Assembly: GCA_949825045.1 (NCBI GenBank)
Contig: OX463824.1
Location: 28,614,001-28,678,000, forward strand
Reading direction: 5' to 3'
From: Argyresthia goedartella
Taxonomy: Eukaryota; Arthropoda; Insecta; Lepidoptera; Argyresthiidae
DNA: 64,000 nucleotides
In this document: positions 62,576 through 64,000 of the stretch, in pieces
Numbering within the stretch: the stretch's first letter is position 1
Layout: every line of letters begins with the position of its first letter
Program-made: the position numbers and the translations under genes
Notes under the pieces: generated by a model
The model's database searches: none
What the model saw: the letters and a program-made list of their open reading frames with translations, nothing else
Told to the model about the DNA's origin: nothing

Positions 62576-64000
62576 GTGAGACACATTTGTTATACCTTTT
62601 CATGGTGTAAAGATTTGTTCTCAATAGGCCTGGCAGTCCGCGCAAATTGTCATATTTCCTTAAGAGGTTTCATTTTCACTTGTGAGACGCGGCGCTGCGC
62701 ATTGCTTACTTGCTGCTATCTCACCTGGACAATGACGAACAACGTGATAGTGAACGAGCTTCTGACCTTTGTTCAAAATAATCACAATGTGCTGGATGAA
62801 GTTAGCTGTGTGCAGATACATATGCAGCTCAAATTTTGATGACACAGAGAGTGAAACCGGAAAAGCTCTGCTGTGTAATGCAATCTCAGACGGAAACCGT
62901 ATTATCAAAAAAAAATGCCTCACAAAAACAAAAATTCTGAAGGAAACTGACCCAGACCTGCAACCTCTCATTGTTAAAGATAAAGATGTTTATTTGCTAA
63001 GATAAGGGGAACAGTAGGCGGTAGTATAATAATAAGGAACACCTTATCAGCTATTAATTTTAGCATGCAAATATTGATATTGTTCAAAAACAACAATGAT
63101 ACATTAAAATTATAATAATAACAATAATAATGCAAAACTACCACTACCTACCAACCCTGCACCAAACTCAGTTCGGTACAAAAATAATAATGATATGTCT
63201 ACTATTGTCTACATCAACTATCAATTAATTACAATTATGATTAAGGAATTCATCTATTGAGTAAAAACATTTTATTATTAGCCATTTAAACAGATCCATC
63301 TTAAACCTATTAACTGGTAGGCTGTTTTATGTGCTCAGGTATCTTATTAAAATTTTCAATACACATTGCAGAACAATTTTTATTATTGCTAAAGACCTCA
63401 ATCGGCTTCACCACCAGTCATTTGACCATGTAGATGTGACCCGTCCTGAAGAATGAACTTCAAACACTACGCACTGGCGCAATCTCCAAAGTGGAGTTCC
63501 GGGATCTGGAGGCGAAACTTCATAATGAGATTAAGGGTTTGAGATCATCTGTGGCGGATGTGTGTGTGAGAAATACCCCACAGGTACCAACAACGCAAAA
63601 AACTTCCGACTAAATAAAATAACCGAAGAAATAATTAGCGTGCTGATAACTGCGCTGACCTAGCAACTTATTCCCAGCTGACTCCCGCCGCCACCTTGCA
63701 ACGAATACCTATGTCGCTATGTCTACCCATAGAGATATCGCACAGAATCAGTCGCAGATAGTGAGGCGGCCGATCGATGGCTTAGAAACTAGGCGCATTA
63801 TTGATGATAATTAATTCACCCTTATCACACGAAAAAACCCAAGAAGCGGTCGATTAAACAAAAACATGCGTGGAACCTTGGTTAGCGGCAGTGGTCGCCT
63901 GCAAGTTGCGGAGTACCTCAGTTGTAGATTTACATGTTGCGTCTTAAACAACACGTTACCGCAGATATGAATGAAACCTGCGAAAATATTGAATTAACGC
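62576..64000. other. POMT2 intron 9, no exon recognised
   Basis: A plus frame at 62,769-63,005 (with SDGNRIIKKKCLTKTKILKE) looks like a fragment of an unidentified mobile-element protein. Another short segment near 63,450-63,600 (KVEFRDLEAKLHNEIKGLRS) is helix-like. Neither is a confident gene. Confidence 0.4.

Noticed and set aside
62363..62839. 158-codon frame as a separate gene
   Set aside because: It is POMT2 exon 9 read past its gtgag donor into the intron.

Overview
The window is animal nuclear DNA, most likely from a moth or butterfly (Lepidoptera). The genes have small exons with GT/AG introns. The repeats (gypsy and BEL/Pao LTR elements, PHD-finger LINEs, tRNA-headed SINEs, fold-back MITEs, RTE tails) match what is known of lepidopteran genomes. 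The best-supported host gene resembles a cystatin/cathepsin F precursor described from the hornworm Manduca. No bacterial gene, operon or CRISPR array is present. All calls come from reading the sequence; no database search was run.

Two host genes lie head to head. On the minus strand, eight exons between 51,754 and 10,907 join in frame (4377 coding bases, 1458 residues) into one secreted precursor. It has a signal peptide, at least seven cystatin-like domains separated by R/K-x-K-R furin-type sites, an I29 propeptide and a complete papain-family (cathepsin F-like) protease. On the plus strand, nine exons from 54,535 to 62,575 (1008 coding bases, 336 residues) encode the N-terminal half of protein O-mannosyltransferase 2 (POMT2, twisted in flies). 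The rest lies beyond the right edge. The 2.8 kb between the two starts holds the presumed promoters, a degenerate tRNA-like tandem array and a small inverted-repeat element.

Most of the remaining DNA is mobile. Positions 1-10.7 kb, downstream of the protease gene, hold three LINE pieces (one an uninterrupted 972-residue R2-type ORF), an 81-bp minisatellite and several MITEs. Protease-gene introns hold: a very young, structurally complete BEL/Pao element (14.26-21.62 kb, TSD ACGTT); a gypsy element with intact TSD but a large internal deletion (22.85-27.39 kb, TSD AGGG); a near-complete APE-type LINE (about 27.4-33.09 kb) with a 24-bp-armed palindrome in ORF1; a 57-bp minisatellite; SINEs and a Harbinger-type MITE; a three-layer nest around an OTU-domain retroelement (44.66-48.04 kb); and a truncated RNase H LINE with a 13-bp TSD (49.28-50.69 kb). 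POMT2 intron 3 holds a dead LINE whose endonuclease region has been deleted, fusing the start of the APE domain to the pre-RT linker.

The two host genes probably share only a neighbourhood. The protease/cystatin precursor would act in the secretory and lysosomal route. POMT2 works in the ER membrane with POMT1, starting O-mannose glycans.
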